A program made the translations under genes and the position numbers. The notes below the pieces were generated by a model, which was not told the DNA's origin, did not search any database, and saw nothing but the letters and a program-made list of their open reading frames with translations. A stretch of DNA of 64,000 nucleotides from Leeuwenhoekiella parthenopeia (GTDB lineage Bacteria > Bacteroidota > Bacteroidia > Flavobacteriales > Flavobacteriaceae): assembly GCF_020782115.1 (NCBI RefSeq), contig NZ_JAJGMW010000009.1, positions 62,001 through 126,000 on the forward strand, written 5' to 3'. This document shows, in pieces, positions 10,669 to 19,389 of the stretch (positions are counted from its first letter, which is position 1; every line of letters starts with the position of its first letter).

Positions 10669-11109
10669 AAAGTGAATTTTGAAATTAAACAGACCTTAAA
10701 ACCAAAACCTATTGTAACCCAATAGAATTGCCTTCAAAATCCTGATGCAGAAATACATTTCTGATCAAAATCTTAACTCAACCAAAGCCTAGGAGCTCTT
10801 TGAACCGAGTGAACGTTTTTGGAGAATAGCTGTGAATGGGCATTCACTTCGAGAAACAAAAATAAACGCAGTAATCTTTAAAATGCAAATTTTATACGAC
10901 TAAACGTAAATTAAACCGTTTTAGTTGATGGTTTTTGCAATTTCTTACAAGTAGATAAATAATGAATAATAAATGTAAAAACATCAATTTAAATGAATAT
11001 TTACAAGTAAATAATCCTATTTTTTAAGAATAAATTGATTATAAGGAATAAAAATAGTAAATACCTCACAAAAGCAGCTTCACAAATACGTAGGGTATTT
11101 CTTGTTAAA
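10669..11109. other. AT-rich intergenic region upstream of the adhesin operon
   Basis: No coding capacity was seen. It holds the 5' region of the minus-strand adhesin operon and the 3' flank of the NADH dehydrogenase gene. A small imperfect inverted repeat (CTAAACG/CGTTTTAG) lies near 10900-10924, and ACAAGTAGATAAATAATG and ACAAGTAAATAATCC occur as a degenerate direct repeat near 10948-11014. No convincing promoter could be chosen by eye. Confidence 0.5.
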
Positions 11110-12372
11110 TTATCGTTTATTTTTAGGCCTGATAATTAATCGTAAATCCTGATTTTTCGTGAAGTATTCTATAGACCAGTTGTAGAACGTGCGAACCCGG
11201 TTTCTATAGTCTATTAAAGCAAAAAGATGTACAAACACCCAAATAAACCAGGCCAAAAATCCATTAAAATGAATCGTTTCAGGCAGGTCTGCAACTGCTT
11301 TATTGCTGCCTATTATGGCCATTGAACCTTTATCGGTATAAACAAAGGCCTGTAAAGCCTTCCCTTCTGCAGCCCGTTTAAAATTCTTTGCCAGAGCAGT
11401 CCCCTGTTGCATAGCAACCTGAGCCAATTGGGGATGCCCTTCCGGGAAGTTAGCGTCTGAAGTCATAATACTTGCATCACCAATTGCATAAATATCCTTA
11501 AGATTAAGTACCTCATTGCTGGCATTTACAGCAAGACGATTCCCCCGCTGATAGCATTCTTCCGGGATTCCTTTAAAACGATAACCGGTCACACCGGTCG
11601 CCCAAATCAGGTTTTTACTGTAAATGTGGGAACCGTCTTTCATCATGACTTTTTCGCCATCGAAATCCACAACCCGGGTATTAAGCAAAACCTCAACTCC
11701 CATTTCCTGAAGCTTTTTCAGCGTATACTCCTGGCTTTTTGCACTCATTGGGGACAACAACTCATTGCCGCCATTAACCAGATAAATACGCGAACCACTA
11801 CCTGCAAGCTCCGGAAATTCTTTACGAATGGTGTTGTTTCGCAATTCAGCAAAAACCCCGCTTATTTCAACCCCAGTTGGCCCTCCGCCTGCGATAACCA
11901 TATTCAGGTACGGCAGGCGCATAGACTTATCGTTAATTCGTGTAGCCTCCTCCAGACGTTGCAGTAAAATATTGCGCATATCAAGGGCGTCCTCAAGGGA
12001 TTTCATTGGGATGGCGTACTTATGGCAATTGTCAAGTCCAAAAAAATTAGTTTGAGTACCGGTGGCTAAAACCAAAAAATCATACTCCAGTTCTCCGGTA
12101 TCTAAAACCAGTCGCTTCTCTTCCGGTTTAATTTCCTGAAGGCTGCCCATATGAAACCGAAAATTTTCCTGATCTCTGAATAGATTACGAAAAGGGAACG
12201 TAATGCTCGAAGGATCTAAAAATCCTGTAGACACCTGATACAGCAAAGGCGGGAAAAAATTGTAATTATTCTTATCTACCAGGGTGATTCGGTAATCTGC
12301 AGAATTCCCGATCTTTCTTACCAGATTCACACCGGCAAATCCGCCACCTATAACTACAATGTGTTTTTTCAT
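11110..12372 (-). CDS. ndh: type II NADH dehydrogenase (NDH-2)
   Basis: A 420-residue single-subunit flavoprotein that oxidises NADH and reduces quinone without pumping protons. It has two Rossmann dinucleotide-binding motifs: GGGFAG at residues 9-14 for FAD and GGGPTG at about 162-167 for NADH. PPLLYQVSTG at 41-50, DFLVLATGTQTNFFG near 98-112 and DIYAIGDAS near 290 are typical of the family. The C-terminus has a hydrophobic stretch (FLAWFIWVFVHLFALIDYRNR) that usually anchors NDH-2 to the membrane. Monocistronic, divergent from fbp. Confidence 0.9.
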   Translation of the reverse strand: MKKHIVVIGGGFAGVNLVRKIGNSADYRITLVDKNNYNFFPPLLYQVSTGFLDPSSITFPFRNLFRDQENFRFHMGSLQEIKPEEKRLVLDTGELEYDFLVLATGTQTNFFGLDNCHKYAIPMKSLEDALDMRNILLQRLEEATRINDKSMRLPYLNMVIAGGGPTGVEISGVFAELRNNTIRKEFPELAGSGSRIYLVNGGNELLSPMSAKSQEYTLKKLQEMGVEVLLNTRVVDFDGEKVMMKDGSHIYSKNLIWATGVTGYRFKGIPEECYQRGNRLAVNASNEVLNLKDIYAIGDASIMTSDANFPEGHPQLAQVAMQQGTALAKNFKRAAEGKALQAFVYTDKGSMAIIGSNKAVADLPETIHFNGFLAWFIWVFVHLFALIDYRNRVRTFYNWSIEYFTKNQDLRLIIRPKNKR

Positions 12373-12697
12373 ATCGCTGCTGTTCGTATTTCGAAATTAC
12401 CGGTTTTTACGCAGATGCACCGCTTTTTAGGTCTTTTTTAAGCTGAAATAAAACCGAAAACGTAATAGTAATTCAATGAGATTCAACAGCTTAATTTTTT
12501 AATTTCAAAACTGAAATTTATTGCTAAAAAGAAATCGTCTTTTAGTACTGTTTTGAGATGTTTGAAGTATTTTTACCTTCGAAATAATTTAAACTATTCG
12601 TATTTTAATCAAACCGAAAACGATTTCGTTTTAAATTATCTGTACCACTATTTTAAAATAAGCCTTAATTATTCAACAAAACAACCGACACTCATTT
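12373..12697. other. divergent intergenic region between ndh and fbp
   Basis: AT-rich spacer with a probable fbp promoter (listed separately). On the minus strand, TAATTTCG near 12395-12402 is a one-mismatch -7 element for ndh, but no matching -33 box was found. Confidence 0.45.
12551..12581 (+). promoter_or_regulatory. Bacteroidota-type promoter for fbp
   Basis: TTTTG at 12551-12555 and TACCTTCG at 12574-12581 are separated by 18 bases and match the TTTG / TAnnTTTG consensus with one mismatch. The implied transcript start is about 110 bases upstream of the fbp start codon. Confidence 0.5.
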
Positions 12698-13705
12698 ATG
12701 GAAAGACACACCACTCTTGGCGAATTTATCATTAAGAACCAACAGGATTTTCCCTATGCAAAAGGTGAACTCACCTCTCTTTTAAGCGCCATACGTCTTG
12801 CCGGTAAAATGGTAAATCAGGAGATTAATAAGGCGGGGCTGGCCGAAATACGCGGGAAAGCCGGAAAAGAAAATGTGCAGGGAGAAGTACAGGCTAAACT
12901 GGATGTTCTCGCCAATGATATGTTCATTAGTACACTAAGGGATCGTGGCGACATCTGCGGTTTGGCTTCCGAAGAATTAGAAGATTTTCTGGTCTTTAAT
13001 GAAGATCGCCATAAAAATGCAAATTATGTGGTGCTTATAGATCCGCTTGACGGTTCTTCCAATATTGATGTAGGCATAACGGTAGGAACTATTTTTAGCG
13101 TTTACCGGCGTTTGAGTCCGCTGGGGACTCCCGTTACTGCGGAAGATTTCCTGCAACCGGGAACCAGCCAGGTAGCTGCCGGATACTTGATCTACGGAAC
13201 CTCAACCATGCTGGTCTACACTACGGGTAGCGGCACACACGGATTTACCTTCGACCCCGGGATTGGCTCGTTCTTTTTATCGCATCCTGATATGATGTAC
13301 CCGCAATCAGGGCGCACCTACTCCATTAACGAAGGGAACTACGTGCATTTCCCTAGTGGAATTAAAAAATTTATTAAGTGGGTTCAGGAACTTGATGAAG
13401 AAGAAAACAGACCGTTTTCAGCTCGCTATTGTGGTTCAATGGTAGCTGATTTTCACAGAAACATGATTCAGGGCGGTGTGTTTTTATATCCGGAAGGAAC
13501 CAAATCTCCTAACGGAAAGCTGCGCTTGCTTTACGAATGCAACCCGATGGCCTTTTTGGCAGAACAAGCCGGTGGAAAATGTTCTGACGGCTACGGAAGA
13601 ATTATGGAGCGTCAACCTAAAGAACTGCACGAGCGCGCCCCGTTTTATTGCGGTTGCAAGACCGAAGTTGATAAAATTGAATGGTTTTTACAGCAGGAAA
13701 ACTAG
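12698..13705 (+). CDS. fbp: class 1 fructose-1,6-bisphosphatase
   Basis: A 335-residue enzyme that hydrolyses fructose-1,6-bisphosphate to fructose-6-phosphate, the committed step of gluconeogenesis. The metal-binding signature DPLDGSSN lies at residues 115-122, preceded by LASEELEDF at 89-97, which contributes acidic metal ligands. [13 protein letters not shown] and [21 protein letters not shown] are the usual substrate-binding stretches of the C-terminal half. Length fits class I enzymes. The chosen start gives [10 protein letters not shown], a standard N-terminus. Growth on uronates, which yields pyruvate and triose phosphate, would require this enzyme. Confidence 0.95.
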   Translation: MERHTTLGEFIIKNQQDFPYAKGELTSLLSAIRLAGKMVNQEINKAGLAEIRGKAGKENVQGEVQAKLDVLANDMFISTLRDRGDICGLASEELEDFLVFNEDRHKNANYVVLIDPLDGSSNIDVGITVGTIFSVYRRLSPLGTPVTAEDFLQPGTSQVAAGYLIYGTSTMLVYTTGSGTHGFTFDPGIGSFFLSHPDMMYPQSGRTYSINEGNYVHFPSGIKKFIKWVQELDEEENRPFSARYCGSMVADFHRNMIQGGVFLYPEGTKSPNGKLRLLYECNPMAFLAEQAGGKCSDGYGRIMERQPKELHERAPFYCGCKTEVDKIEWFLQQEN

Positions 13706-14018
13706 TTTAATGCTGAGTTCTGAATTCAGAGTTCTGAATTTCTTATTTCTTAAGATGTAAAAAAGGTTTAATCGTGGAAGCGTTTAATCGTTAAATCGTT
13801 TTTCTTTTGATCCGCATTGTATCTCTTACTCGCTGAAAACTGAAAACTGAGACTGCATACTGTTGAAAATCGTGGAAAAGTTTAATCGTGGAATCGTTTT
13901 CTTTTAATACGCGTTTTACCTCTTCTTCACTGCATACTGACAACTGAGACTGCATACTGTTAAGAATCGACTAGGCGTTTGCAGTAACCTTAAACTTTAA
14001 ATCTTGAATCTTGAATTT
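13706..14018. repeat. intergenic region with two degenerate direct repeats
   Basis: Non-coding. An 11-bp direct repeat AGTTCTGAATT occurs at 13716-13726 and 13730-13740. Then two copies of a roughly 100-bp composite unit follow (about 13766-13870 and 13879-13969), each containing TTTAATCGTGGAA, a TCGTTTTTCTTTT-like stretch, and ACTGAGACTGCATACTGTT (13846-13864 and 13943-13961). ATCTTGAATCTTGAA follows near 14001. It looks like low-complexity intergenic repeat material rather than a gene. Confidence 0.65.
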
Positions 14019-14906
14019 CTATCCGTTTTCCAGTTTATAGACTAACGGATTGAAAGCCTTACTCACCACCAGAACATGATCGCCGGGCTGAAGCTTTTCG
14101 GCTTCCTCGTGACTTACGACCACTTTTACCACCTGTGTGTGAATCAGTATTGACAGAACACTTACAATCTCTTCCTGTTCAAGTTTTAAAACTTCGCCGG
14201 TAAACTTAAATTTTCCGCTGATGCTTTGACCTGTAAATAAGGTTTCCGGCTTGCCCTGTGCAATGACTTTACCGGCTTCAAGATGATACACATAATCGGA
14301 GAGTTTTATGATTTCGCTCACATCGTGAGAAATGAGTATCGTGGTCAATTTAAACTCCTCGTGAATGCGCTTCAGATACCCCTGCAATTTATGTCGAATA
14401 CCCGCATCAAGCGCGGCCAGAGGCTCGTCAAGCAGTAAGATTTCCGGTTTTTGAACCACCGCGCGGGCAAGAGCCACGCGTTGTTTCTGTCCGCCACTAA
14501 GGCTTTCGGGTTTGCGGTGCTGCAAATCTCCGAGTTCCATCAATTCCAGTAACTGGTTGACTAAAGTTTGCGAGGTACTTTTCGCCTTTGCGAAATTCAG
14601 ATTTTCTAAAACCGTCATATGCGGAAACAAGGCGTAATCCTGAAATACATAGCCTACTCCCCGCTTCCGGACACTTCGGTTCGTGCCATTTTCAGCATCA
14701 AACCACACCGCTCCCCCAACGCTCAACATCCCGGAATCAGGCTGCATCAAACCCGCGATCATCCGTAAAGTCGAGGTTTTTCCGGCACCAGACGGGCCGT
14801 AAAGCGTCACAAATTGACCTTCTGCGATCTCCAGATTGAGATCGAGCTGCATCACTCCGTTTGCGCCTTGCAAAGATTTTTTGAGATTGATCTGTATCAT
14901 TTCCAA
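14019..14906 (-). CDS. modC: molybdate ABC transporter ATP-binding protein
   Basis: A 295-residue ATPase with Walker A GPSGAGKT at residues 37-44, the ABC signature LSGGQKQRVALARA, Walker B ILLLDEPLAALD and the H-loop ILISHDVSEI. A C-terminal TOBE-like domain from about residue 225 (FTGEVLKLEQEEIVSVL...VVVSHEEAEKLQPGDHVLVVSKAF) is typical of ModC and senses oxyanion. It energises molybdate (or tungstate) import. Its start overlaps the end of modB by 10 bases, so the two are translationally coupled. Confidence 0.88.
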   Translation of the reverse strand: MEMIQINLKKSLQGANGVMQLDLNLEIAEGQFVTLYGPSGAGKTSTLRMIAGLMQPDSGMLSVGGAVWFDAENGTNRSVRKRGVGYVFQDYALFPHMTVLENLNFAKAKSTSQTLVNQLLELMELGDLQHRKPESLSGGQKQRVALARAVVQKPEILLLDEPLAALDAGIRHKLQGYLKRIHEEFKLTTILISHDVSEIIKLSDYVYHLEAGKVIAQGKPETLFTGQSISGKFKFTGEVLKLEQEEIVSVLSILIHTQVVKVVVSHEEAEKLQPGDHVLVVSKAFNPLVYKLENG

Positions 14907-15568
14907 AAGCCCTTAAGATATTTACCATTTACCAGATACACTATCAATAAAATACAAAAGGTAATTGCGAAAAGTACCAGTGAGTAGGCATTTGCAGCAT
15001 CGTAATTAAGCGCTTCAACCTCATCGTAAATCGCTATTGAAGCCACTTTGGTCTTTCCGGGAATGTTGCCGCCTATCATCAAAACCACCCCAAATTCGCC
15101 CACCGTATGCGCAAACGAAAGCACGATACCCGTGAGTAATGCAGGTTTAATTTGCGGCAGTTGCACACGCAGCAAGGTCTCCCATTTTGATTTGCCCATT
15201 ACGTAGGAAGCTTCGGTGATTGATTTTGAGATTCCGCTTAAACCCGCCTGAATAGGATGCACCATAAACGGTAAACTGTAAATAATCGATGCGACCACCA
15301 GCCCGGGAAAGGAAAAAATAAGTTTGATGCCCAGCCACTCACTCAGCCAGCTTCCAAAGGCATTATTCGGACTAAAAGCGACTAAAAAATAGAAGCCTAA
15401 AACCGTGGGCGGCAGCACCAAAGGCATACTCACTAAAGCTTCTACAACCGGCTTGATGCGCGAGGTCGAACGGCTTAATTTATAAGCGATAGGTATCGCG
15501 ATTACAAATAAAATCAGCGTAGTGACGAGCGCCAGTTTAAAGGTGAGTAAAAGCGGTTCCCAATTCAT
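14897..15568 (-). CDS. modB: molybdate ABC transporter permease
   Basis: A 223-residue inner-membrane protein with five or six membrane segments. The PLVLPPTVLGFY segment is diagnostic of ModB/CysT-type permeases, and the cytoplasmic EAA loop is seen as EASYVMGKSKWETLLRVQLP, followed by HTVGEFGVVLMIGGNIPG. It forms the channel for molybdate with ModC. Its start overlaps the end of the upstream TOBE gene by 4 bases and its end overlaps modC. Confidence 0.9.
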   Translation of the reverse strand: MNWEPLLLTFKLALVTTLILFVIAIPIAYKLSRSTSRIKPVVEALVSMPLVLPPTVLGFYFLVAFSPNNAFGSWLSEWLGIKLIFSFPGLVVASIIYSLPFMVHPIQAGLSGISKSITEASYVMGKSKWETLLRVQLPQIKPALLTGIVLSFAHTVGEFGVVLMIGGNIPGKTKVASIAIYDEVEALNYDAANAYSLVLFAITFCILLIVYLVNGKYLKGFWK

Positions 15569-15969
15569 AAGGCGCGCAACATTACTTCATTCAACTTTAT
15601 CATAGCGGTCACTTCCTGACCCAATTCTAAATTCAGATTGTCTACAGCATTGCTGCTTATGATGGCACTAATGCTTCCGTTGGTAGTTTCAAGCTTTAGT
15701 TTAGACAGCAATTTTCCCTGCTCCAGTTGAGCAATTGTTGCGGGTATTTGATTTTGAAGACTAATTTGAAACTGAGTTCCGGTACCGATGATGACTTCAG
15801 TCTCTTTAAAAACCACAGCTACGGCGGTTTCGGGCTTGAGATACGAAGCGCTTTGCGGGGTATCAATCACGATGGCTTTAAACAGCTGCCCGTTTTGGAG
15901 TTCAACGCCCACAAGACTGAGATTGCCGCTCACTTCAACCGTTTTTATATGCCCCCGGAGTTCATTCAT
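15565..15969 (-). CDS. TOBE domain (Mop-like) molybdate-binding protein
   Basis: A 134-residue soluble protein consisting of two tandem TOBE/Mop-like units (about 1-65 and 70-134). Each begins with a beta-strand rich stretch: the first with GNLSLVGVELQNGQLFKAIVID, the second with GSISAIISSNAVDNLNLELGQEVTAMIKLNEVML. Such di-TOBE proteins (molbindins, ModG-like) bind molybdate in the cytoplasm for storage or homeostasis. The position between modA and modB, with overlaps at both ends (8 bases with modA, 4 with modB), ties it to transport. Confidence 0.75.
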   Translation of the reverse strand: MNELRGHIKTVEVSGNLSLVGVELQNGQLFKAIVIDTPQSASYLKPETAVAVVFKETEVIIGTGTQFQISLQNQIPATIAQLEQGKLLSKLKLETTNGSISAIISSNAVDNLNLELGQEVTAMIKLNEVMLRAL

Positions 15970-16744
15970 CTACCGAATATCCAAAATCTTTCAGGATTTT
16001 CTGCGCTTCGGGCGAAAAAAGATAGGTATAAAAAGCGCGGGCTGCTTCGGTATTGCCCCTTTCACGCTTGATGACAACCGCTGCCTGAGCGATGGGTTCG
16101 TACAGGCTTTCATCCAAAAGCAGGTATTTCCCCTGAGCATGCTGAGCTTCACTTTTCACCACAGCGAGCGCGGTAAAGCCCATTTCGGCTGCGCCGGAAG
16201 TAATAAATTGATTGGTCTGCGCGATGCTTTCGCCGTAAACCAGTTTAGCCTCGATCTGTTCGTAAATTCCACTGCTTTTTAAGACCGAAACAGCCGCACT
16301 GCCGTAAGGCGCCGTCTGCGGATTGGCCAATGCGATATGCTGAACAGAATCAGTTATCAAAGTCGAAAGTGCAGGTGTTTGATCTGCCTTATAAGACCAT
16401 AATACCAGTTTGCCGAATGCGTAAATTTTTGGTTTATCTAAGGCAAAACCGGCTTCGTAAACCGCTTGCGGATATGCCGTATCTGCCGAAATAAACACAT
16501 CGTAAGGCGCGCCTTCTTTGATCTGAGCGGTGAGTTTACCCGACGAACTGATCACCAGATCGCTCGCGATCCCCGTTTGGGTCTCAAAATCTGCAGCGAG
16601 GGCTTTCATCGCAAACTGCATATTGGCAGCCGTGGCCAGTCTTAAGGTTTGATCCTGTGATTTTTTCGCGCAGGCGGAAAGCAACAGCACTGCAAGAACA
16701 GCCGCAATAGGAAACTTAATACATTTACAAGGAACAGATTTCAT
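15962..16744 (-). CDS. modA: molybdate-binding lipoprotein ModA
   Basis: A 260-residue substrate-binding protein with a lipoprotein signal (LLSAC, lipid-acceptor Cys25). After it come family features: LRLATAANMQFAMKALAADFE, SSSGKLTAQIKEGAPYDVFISAD and AVSVLKSSGIYEQIEAKLVYGESIAQTNQFITSGAAEMGF, the last being the conserved anion-pocket region of ModA. It captures molybdate in the periplasm for ModBC. First gene of the mod set and 25 bases downstream of the VOC gene, so it may share that gene's transcript. Confidence 0.9.
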   Translation of the reverse strand: MKSVPCKCIKFPIAAVLAVLLLSACAKKSQDQTLRLATAANMQFAMKALAADFETQTGIASDLVISSSGKLTAQIKEGAPYDVFISADTAYPQAVYEAGFALDKPKIYAFGKLVLWSYKADQTPALSTLITDSVQHIALANPQTAPYGSAAVSVLKSSGIYEQIEAKLVYGESIAQTNQFITSGAAEMGFTALAVVKSEAQHAQGKYLLLDESLYEPIAQAAVVIKRERGNTEAARAFYTYLFSPEAQKILKDFGYSVDE

Positions 16745-16769
16745 CCGGAAGGTTTTCGCCTAAAGAAAA

Positions 16770-17180
16770 CTAGAGAATCTGATTAAATTCCAAACGTTCC
16801 CCATCGGGTCCCGTGATGTTGAAATACTTGCAGCCCTTGTTCCAAAAATTGAGAAACACCGGAGCATCTTCCTGTATCTCATAACCCGCAGTCTGAAGCT
16901 CCTGAAAAACCGCTTCCACATCGTCTACATCAAAAGCAATGTGATCAATATGACCGTGCGATCTGCTGCGGATCTCTTCCAGATCTTTGGCGGGAAACTC
17001 GTAAAGCTCCATAATCACGTCGCCACTCTGCATCATCACGACATTTCCCTTTTCATCATTATGGTCAAACTGGGCACGCATGGCTTCTGTAAACCCGAGT
17101 TTGCTGTAAAATGCAACCGAAGTTTTGAGATCGGTAACCGGAATGCCCACGTGTTGTATTTTGGAAATTTTGAAATTCAT
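16770..17180 (-). CDS. VOC family protein (glyoxalase/dioxygenase superfamily)
   Basis: A 136-residue protein of two beta-alpha-beta-beta-beta modules: HVGIPVTDLKTSVAFYSKLGF at the N-terminus and HIDHIAFDVDDVEAVFQELQTAGY in the middle, ending with FNITGPDGERLEFNQIL. The conserved His and Glu positions of the metal-binding VOC fold are present. Annotated lactoylglutathione lyase-like proteins look like this, but the substrate cannot be told. ATG at 17180 is preferred over the GTG at 17201 because it gives the usual short N-terminus before the first module. Upstream of modA by 25 bases; a functional link to molybdate is not evident. Confidence 0.75.
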   Translation of the reverse strand: MNFKISKIQHVGIPVTDLKTSVAFYSKLGFTEAMRAQFDHNDEKGNVVMMQSGDVIMELYEFPAKDLEEIRSRSHGHIDHIAFDVDDVEAVFQELQTAGYEIQEDAPVFLNFWNKGCKYFNITGPDGERLEFNQIL

Positions 17181-17258
17181 AGATTTAAAAATTGAGTTCA
17201 CAAATTAGGATTTTTGAACAAGATTTCGATCCACGAATGATCCCATCTTGAAAACAAA

Positions 17259-17287
17259 AAACTCCTGAAACACATTTCAGGAGTTTT
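17259..17287 (-). terminator. rho-independent terminator after the DsbA-like gene
   Basis: Stem AACTCCTGAAA / TTTCAGGAGTT around a short CACA loop; on the minus strand the stem is followed by TTTTTTGTTTTC. It sits about 20 bases beyond the stop codon of the minus-strand gene at 17306. Confidence 0.85.
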
Positions 17288-17305
17288 ATCATTTAAAAAA
17301 TGCTA

Positions 17306-18031
17306 TTAATCACAGTTACCATCCACATCACAGCTTGTGCCCTGCAGGACTTCAAGCTCCGGATGGTCCTGCCTGGCATACCACTCGCTGTAGGATTTTT
17401 GAAGTACGTTTAAAAATTGCTCTTCGGGCTGCGCTCCGGAAACGGCATATTTACGGTCAAAAACAAAAAACGGAACACCGTTCACGCCAATTTTTCTGGC
17501 CTCAACAATATCCTGTTCAATATGTGCTGCAAACTGACTTTCGTTCAATTCGCTCTCAATCGTTTCTTTTTCAAGACCTACTTCCTGCCCCAACTCAACA
17601 AGGGTTTCGACATCGTCTATGTTTCGGCCCTCTATAAAATACGCCTTTAAGAGACGCTCTTTCATAGCATCCTGAAGCCCAATCTGCCCGGCCAGATGAA
17701 TGAGTTGATGCCCTCTATGGGTATTGGCCACTACGATCTTATCGTAATCATAGTCAAGGCCGGTTTCTTTAGCAAAATCAGTAACGCGCGCAATGGCCTG
17801 TTTAGCCTGTGCTTCGCTCATTCCTTTATGCTTCTGTAAAAAATCTACACTGTGAATAGAGGTATCTGTCTTTAGGCCCGGAGCCAGGTCAAAACTTTTC
17901 CAGATTACTTCGATGTTATCGCGTTGCGAAAACTGCTCAAGTGCATTATCAAATTTACGCTTGCCGATATAGCAAAACGGACACATGATATCACTCCAGA
18001 TTTCGACTTTCATTTTTTCAATTTTCATCAT
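17306..18031 (-). CDS. DsbA family oxidoreductase (FrnE-like)
   Basis: A 241-residue thioredoxin-fold protein with the redox motif CPFC at residues 17-20 in VEIWSDIMCPFCYIGKRKF, which is typical of FrnE/2-hydroxychromene-2-carboxylate isomerase-like proteins. No signal peptide, so it acts in the cytoplasm. GVNGVPFFVFDRKYAVSGAQ near 195-215 supplies the cis-proline loop. A C-terminal tail with two more cysteines (GTSCDVDGNCD) is often seen in the family. Probably a disulfide oxidoreductase in stress defence; exact substrate unknown. Stands alone, followed by a strong terminator. Confidence 0.85.
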   Translation of the reverse strand: MMKIEKMKVEIWSDIMCPFCYIGKRKFDNALEQFSQRDNIEVIWKSFDLAPGLKTDTSIHSVDFLQKHKGMSEAQAKQAIARVTDFAKETGLDYDYDKIVVANTHRGHQLIHLAGQIGLQDAMKERLLKAYFIEGRNIDDVETLVELGQEVGLEKETIESELNESQFAAHIEQDIVEARKIGVNGVPFFVFDRKYAVSGAQPEEQFLNVLQKSYSEWYARQDHPELEVLQGTSCDVDGNCD

Positions 18032-18129
18032 CTTTAATTCAAAAGTTCAGTGAATTCGTCGGTATTTGACCTCATCACTAACACCAAATTCGGTGTTTAA
18101 TTAGCCCTAAAAATCAGCTTAAAACTGTT

Positions 18130-18483
18130 TTAATCCTGCTTTAAAAAATCTTGCCGCGAGGGATTAAAGGAATCTATTAATATGCCGGGCTCGATACATT
18201 CTGCCCAGTGAAGAGCGTTTGGCGGCACAAAAAAACCATCCCCGGCTTCTAAAATTTCGCTCCTCCCGCTTATCGTGATCTTAAATTTCCCGGAAACCAC
18301 GTAGGAACCCTGAGAGTGTATGTGAGCGTGAAGAGTTCCCACCGCTCCTTTTTCAAATTTAACACTCACGAGCATAAGATCGTTATTGTGTGCGATAATC
18401 TGGCGTGTGATCCCGGAATCTGCGTGCTCCCAATTTGCATTTTGAGATTTGAAAAACGAGTCGCTTTCTTTTACTTTCTCCAT
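18130..18483 (-). CDS. kdgF: cupin KdgF, unsaturated uronate linearising enzyme
   Basis: A 117-residue single-domain cupin. HAHIHSQGSYVVSGKFKITISG at about 52-73 and GDGFFVPPNALHW at about 81-93 are the two cupin motifs; His52, His54, Gln58 and His92 are likely metal ligands. KdgF proteins of this size open the ring of 4,5-unsaturated galacturonate or related uronates released by lyases, giving the linear ketone used by KduI. The gene follows uxuB by 22 bases on the same strand, within the uronate region, which supports the call. A weak hairpin (AACACC/GGTGTT, 18080-18097) lies downstream and may terminate the pair. Another small cupin of unknown role is the alternative. Confidence 0.78.
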   Translation of the reverse strand: MEKVKESDSFFKSQNANWEHADSGITRQIIAHNNDLMLVSVKFEKGAVGTLHAHIHSQGSYVVSGKFKITISGRSEILEAGDGFFVPPNALHWAECIEPGILIDSFNPSRQDFLKQD

Positions 18484-18505
18484 AAATATCTATTACGGCA
18501 TTAGG

Positions 18506-19321
18506 CTATACCCCCGAAAAAGCTTTAAAACCACCGTCTACCGTAACCACAGTACCGGTTACGAAATTAGCGGCATCGCTACACAACCAGTGAATGGCAC
18601 CGTGCAAATCTTCGGGATTACCAAATTTACCCAAAGGGGTATGGGTAATAATCGTCTCGCCACGTGCAGTAAGACTGCCGTCTGGGTTGGTAAGCAATTC
18701 GCGGTTTTGCTCAGTTAGGAAAAAGCCCGGAGCCAAAGCATTGACGCGAATGGGCGTTTTCATTTTTTGAGCGAATTCAACCGCTAAGTATTGTGTGAGG
18801 TTTTCAATCGCTGATTTCGCCGAAGAATACCCCATAACCCGCGTAAGCGGCAGGTGCGCCGATACTGAAGAAATATTTAGAATACTGGGATTTTTTGATT
18901 TCTCAAGAAGCGGCAGAAATACCTGAATGGGTAAAAAGCTACCTATGTAATTCAGATCAATCACCTTGCGCATCGCCTCCAGATCTACATCGTGCAGGCT
19001 TTGGTCTGGTGTGATTACCGCTCCTTTCATATTACCCCCTGCTGCGTTGATGAGCACATCAATATGGCCATAATGGGCTTCAAGCTGTTCTTTGGCTTGT
19101 AGCAATTCTTCTTTGCTGGTAACATCTGCCAGAAGACCACTCGCCTTATGCCCGGCTTTGTTGATATTATCAACCAGAGCATCTACTTTTGATTGGGTTC
19201 GGCCCAAAACAACTACGTGCGCCCCGGCTTCTGCAAGGGAACGGGTCATGGACTCTCCGAGTACACCGGTAGCCCCGCTGATGACAATAATTTTATGGGT
19301 AACTGAAAGTTTTGAAATCAT
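18506..19321 (-). CDS. uxuB: SDR-type D-mannonate oxidoreductase (fructuronate reductase)
   Basis: A 271-residue short-chain dehydrogenase with nucleotide motif SGATGVLG at 15-22, NAAGG at 92-96, an ISS catalytic serine near 150-152 and the YSSAK motif at 165-169. The C-terminal half, with NRELLTNPDGSLTARGETII, HTPLGKFGNPEDLHGA and the ending GGFKAFSGV, is typical of the SDR form of D-mannonate oxidoreductase found in Bacillus and Bacteroidota, which interconverts D-fructuronate and D-mannonate. An alternative is an SDR that reduces DEH to KDG in alginate or pectin degraders. It is the first gene of a two-gene unit with kdgF, and a candidate operator lies at 19332-19350 just upstream. Confidence 0.72.
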   Translation of the reverse strand: MISKLSVTHKIIVISGATGVLGESMTRSLAEAGAHVVVLGRTQSKVDALVDNINKAGHKASGLLADVTSKEELLQAKEQLEAHYGHIDVLINAAGGNMKGAVITPDQSLHDVDLEAMRKVIDLNYIGSFLPIQVFLPLLEKSKNPSILNISSVSAHLPLTRVMGYSSAKSAIENLTQYLAVEFAQKMKTPIRVNALAPGFFLTEQNRELLTNPDGSLTARGETIITHTPLGKFGNPEDLHGAIHWLCSDAANFVTGTVVTVDGGFKAFSGV

Positions 19322-19331
19322 TCGGTTTTAT

Positions 19332-19350
19332 AAATGTTATAGTTACGTTT
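19332..19350. promoter_or_regulatory. candidate uronate regulon operator upstream of uxuB-kdgF
   Basis: AAATGTTATAGTTACGTTT matches 15 of 19 positions of the perfect palindrome AAATGTAAAATTTACATTT upstream of kduI (31278-31296). It lies 10 bases before the uxuB start and immediately downstream of the proposed uxuB promoter, a typical repressor position. The LacI gene across the intergenic region is the nearest candidate regulator. Confidence 0.5.
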
Positions 19351-19357
19351 AAAAATA

Positions 19358-19389
19358 CAAAATATATCCTTTTAAGCCCGTTTACAAAA
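19358..19389 (-). promoter_or_regulatory. candidate promoter for uxuB-kdgF
   Basis: On the minus strand TTTTG (19389-19385) and TATATTTTG (19366-19358) are separated by 18 bases, close to the Bacteroidota TTTG / TAnnTTTG pattern. The implied transcript start is about 30 bases before uxuB. Confidence 0.4.

Noticed and set aside
15788-16282. Plus-strand ORF of 164 codons opposite modA
   Set aside because: It lies antisense to clear modA and TOBE genes, has no recognisable protein features and looks like a shadow ORF.
16745-16769. Molybdenum cofactor riboswitch before modA
   Set aside because: The gap between the VOC gene and modA is only about 25 bases and holds no room for such a structure.
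17259-17287. Inverted repeat as an operator of the VOC gene
   Set aside because: The stem with a T-run right after the DsbA-like gene is a standard terminator.
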